NCBI GenBank assembly: GCA_037481615.1
Contig: JBBFLI010000004.1
Strand: one strand, 5' to 3'
Source of the DNA: SpSt-501 sp037481615
GTDB lineage: Bacteria > Desulfobacterota > Desulfobacteria > Desulfobacterales > SpSt-501
DNA length: 64,000 nt
Part shown: one piece after another, positions 60,938 to 64,000 of the stretch
Layout of the letters: every line of letters begins with the position of its first letter
How positions within the stretch are numbered: position 1 is the first letter of the stretch
Program-made: the position numbers and the translations under genes
The notes under the pieces: generated by a model
Told to the model about the DNA's origin: nothing
Databases searched by the model: none
What the model saw: the letters and a program-made list of their open reading frames with translations, nothing else

Positions 60938-61461
60938 CGCGGAGCCGCCCAGGCTTTTTTCAGGATTTCGAGCCGGGAGGAGAACTCCTTGCGGATTTCG
61001 CTCGAGACGACCGCGGCGAGGCGGTCGGAGACGACGGCGAGGGCCGGGGCGCAGACCGAATCCCGAAGAAAGGGGCTTCCCTTAGGCAGAAACGCGGTGA
61101 AAGCGAGAAAGAGGATCGAGGAGATGAGCACCGCCTTGGCTGCGCCGAAGGCGAGCCCCCCCAGGCGGTTCAGCCAGCCGAGAAGGACCAGGCGGGTCAG
61201 GTAGTTCAGGACGAGAGCGATCCCGTTCACCGCCACGAGCACGCCGCAGAAGATGACGAGAAATGCGGCCAGGTTGCGCACGGCGGGGTCGCCGATCCAC
61301 GCGGAGAGCAGGCGCGCACCGGCGCCGTAGAAGGTATAGGCGCACCAGAACCCGCCGAGGACGCCCAGGATCGAGGCGACCTCGCGGATCAGGCCCCGAA
61401 AGACGCCCCGGATCAGGCAGTAGGCGGTCAGCGAGGCCACGACGATGTCGAAGGGGTTCAT
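60934..61461 (-). CDS. CvpA-family membrane protein
   Basis: A 175-residue protein with four membrane helices (about 5-20, 30-50, 65-90 and 100-125) and a short cytoplasmic tail. N-terminal NPFDIVVASLTAYCLIRGVF and the GLIREVASILG stretch are typical of CvpA/colicin V production proteins. The exact function in bacteria is unclear. It heads the minus-strand cvpA-mazG-hisH-hisF unit. Start: ATG at 61461; the frame is open further but not protein-like. Confidence 0.88.
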   Translation of the reverse strand: MNPFDIVVASLTAYCLIRGVFRGLIREVASILGVLGGFWCAYTFYGAGARLLSAWIGDPAVRNLAAFLVIFCGVLVAVNGIALVLNYLTRLVLLGWLNRLGGLAFGAAKAVLISSILFLAFTAFLPKGSPFLRDSVCAPALAVVSDRLAAVVSSEIRKEFSSRLEILKKAWAAPR

Positions 61462-61644
61462 CGGGGTACCGGGTCCGTGGAATCCGGCGGCGGCGGGCGT
61501 CGCCGTCAGCCGGGGGGACTCTACCGACCCGGGCCCCCGGCCGTCAAGCCCCGGCCGCGGCGCCGGGGGCCTGCGGGGAATTGCAATCGCCAGCGTTTGC
61601 GTGTAGCATGCGGCGTGTCCGGGAGGGTTCCCGGCCGCACCGGG

Positions 61645-62651
<1,007 letters not shown>

Positions 62652-62655
<4 letters not shown>

Positions 62656-63176
62656 AGGGGGGACCGCCGGGGGAGCCCGCCGCCGTGGAAGTCCTGATGC
62701 TCAACCGCCAGCGGCGCCTCCGCGTTCCGCTGCGGCGGCTCGCGCGCCGCACCCGCTTCTTCCTGGAGGCGCTCGGCTCCCCGGAGCTCTCCGTCGCCGT
62801 CGTGCTGGTGAGCGACCGGCGGATCGCGCAGCTCAACCGCCGCTTTCTCGACCGCCGGGGCCCGACCAACGTGATCGCCTTTCCGGCCGGCCCGGGGGCG
62901 CAACCCGGCGCCGGGGGCGTCCTCGGCGATGTCGTCGTCTCGGTGGAAACCGCGGCCCGCGAGGCCCGGGCGGCGGGGGTCGCCCTCGGCGAGCGGCTGA
63001 CCGACCTCGTGCTCCACGGCGTGCTCCACCTGCACGGATACGACCACGAGGCGGGCGGCCCGGAGGCGCAACGCATGGCCCGTCGGGCGCGTGCGCTCCG
63101 CCGACGGCTCGCCGCCGTGGAAGGCGCCCGGCCCCGGGGGGCGGCCGGCGATCGCGAACAAGGGGAGCGGAGGTGA
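62652..63176 (+). CDS. ybeY: Endoribonuclease YbeY
   Basis: A 174-residue metallo-endoribonuclease acting in 16S rRNA maturation and ribosome quality control. The zinc site is HGVLHLHGYDH (H-x3-H-x5-H) and the preceding GDVVVSVETA is conserved; an N-terminal NRQRRLRV strand is typical. The Arg-rich tail (about 150-174) is extra. Start: GTG at 62652 overlaps the ybeZ stop; a second GTG at 62685 with GGGGGAG before it would give a product 11 residues shorter, with a more family-like N-terminus. Confidence 0.93.
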
Positions 63177-63178
63177 CG

Positions 63179-64000
63179 ATGTACGCGGTCACCGCGGCGG
63201 AAATGCAGGCCCTGGACCGGGCGACGATCGAGGAGTTCGGCCTGCCCGGACGGCTGCTCATGGAAAACGCCGGCCGGGAGGCCGCCCGTCTCTTTCTCGC
63301 CCATTTCGGCGAACGCGCCCGCCGGGGCGGGGCGGCCGTGGCCTGCGGCCGCGGCAACAACGGCGGCGACGGCTTCGTCATCGCCCGCGTCCTCCGGCAG
63401 GCGGGGATCCCCGTGACCGTCTTCCTGTTCGCCCGAGCCTCGCGCCTGCAGGGCGAGGCGCTGGAGAATTTCCGCCTGCTCGAAAAACTTTCCCTCCCCG
63501 TGTACGAGGTGCCCGACGCCGCGCACCTCTCCGCCTGCAAGGAAGAGATGCGTCGCGCCGCCGTCTGGGTCGACGCGCTGCTCGGAACGGGGCTGAGCGC
63601 CGATCTCCAGGGATTCCTGCGCGAGGTCGTGGAGTTTCTCGACTCCCTCGGGCGCCCCGTCTTCGCGGTCGACCTCCCTTCCGGCCTGGATGCCGACACC
63701 GGGCGGCCGCGGGGGGCCTGCCTGCGGGCCGAGGTCACGGCGACTTTCGGTTTCCCGAAAATCGGGCTCCTTCTTTACCCCGGCGTCTCGTTCACCGGCC
63801 GGCTCGAGGTGTGCGACATCGGCATCCCGGAAGTCGTGGTCGAGCGCCTGCGGCCCCGCCAGCGGCTGATCACCCCCGAAGCGGTGCGCGAGGCGCTGCC
63901 CGCGCGGCCGCCCGAGGCCCACAAGGGGACGACCGGGCACGTCCTCTTGCTCGCCGGCTCCCCCGGGAAGACCGGGGCCGCGGCTCTCGCCGCCTGGGGC
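63179..64000 (+). CDS. nnr: Bifunctional NAD(P)H-hydrate epimerase/dehydratase (C-terminus beyond window)
   Basis: 274 codons are present and the frame is open at the window end. The N-terminal YjeF epimerase domain (about 1-225) shows LLMENAGREAARLF, CGRGNNGGDGFVIARVLR, DALLGTGLS and VDLPSGLDADTG. The C-terminal ADP-dependent dehydratase domain has just started (HKGTTGHVLLLAGSPGKTGA). The enzyme repairs hydrated NADH and NADPH. Start: ATG at 63179, five bases after GGAGG, three after the ybeY stop. It belongs to the ybeZ-ybeY unit. Full proteins are about 500-530 residues. Confidence 0.95.
   Translation, partial: MYAVTAAEMQALDRATIEEFGLPGRLLMENAGREAARLFLAHFGERARRGGAAVACGRGNNGGDGFVIARVLRQAGIPVTVFLFARASRLQGEALENFRLLEKLSLPVYEVPDAAHLSACKEEMRRAAVWVDALLGTGLSADLQGFLREVVEFLDSLGRPVFAVDLPSGLDADTGRPRGACLRAEVTATFGFPKIGLLLYPGVSFTGRLEVCDIGIPEVVVERLRPRQRLITPEAVREALPARPPEAHKGTTGHVLLLAGSPGKTGAAALAAWG

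Overview
The window is high-GC DNA (about 70% by eye), densely packed with bacterial housekeeping genes. It suggests a member of the Desulfobacterota (former Deltaproteobacteria). The pointers are gene order and families: rpsF-rpsR-DUF2232-rplI-dnaB, lysS followed by lolC-lolD, a PxxKW cysteine-rich protein, a DHH-CBS-nucleotidyltransferase fusion, a long-form HflX and TrpB2. I cannot place it more precisely from sequence alone. No phage, insertion sequence, CRISPR array or rRNA operon is visible.

Layout. 1-6.3 kb (minus): lysS-lolC-lolD, and a type IV pilus pair pilC and a PilS-like kinase. 6.5-12.5 kb (plus): tRNA nucleotidyltransferase fusion, trpS-scpA-scpB and a degenerate KptA-like protein. 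12.5-13.6 kb: a tRNA-Lys(CTT) followed by nearly 1 kb of decayed DNA holding a frameshifted trmO-like pseudogene. 13.6-18.4 kb: a DUF2080 protein, an acetyltransferase, a transglutaminase-like protein, serA (preceded by an in-frame, stop-less small ORF) and trpB2. 18.7-34.3 kb: a short-chain-acid (acetate/propionate) uptake, activation and signalling locus. 34.4-39.6 kb: small membrane protein, aminotransferase, lytic transglycosylase, glycerate kinase and a C39-TPR lipoprotein. 39.5-47.3 kb: ribosomal and replication cluster, hflX, suhB-like, a small cysteine protein and a divergent dnaA. 47.3-48.0 kb: the longest AT-rich gap. 48-58.7 kb: uvrA, HDOD protein, PxxKW protein, phosphofructokinase, TPR/ligand-binding lipoprotein, DUF4124 protein, class II aldolase and unassigned small proteins. 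58.7-64 kb: hisF-hisH-mazG-cvpA (minus) and ybeZ(phoH)-ybeY-nnr (plus; nnr runs off the end).

The most distinctive region is 19.6-34.3 kb. A TetR gene with a 9-bp palindrome over its own promoter heads a minus-strand operon: acetyl-CoA synthetase, sodium:solute symporter, 28-residue accessory peptide, propionyl-CoA synthetase, a receiver-only response regulator, and a protein joining a PAS domain, a degenerate kinase-like core and an intact DnaQ-type exonuclease. Facing it is a symporter-like histidine kinase (CrbS/CbrA type); divergent from that is a cNMP-CBS-DUF294 nucleotidyltransferase. Families of this kind cluster around acetate uptake genes in other proteobacteria. What stands out here is that the only response regulator in the locus has no output domain and its gene overlaps the exonuclease gene, so the phosphosignal may end on a nuclease.

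All calls come from reading the sequence and remembered family features. No search was run. Domain boundaries are approximate, and promoter and terminator calls are pattern matches.
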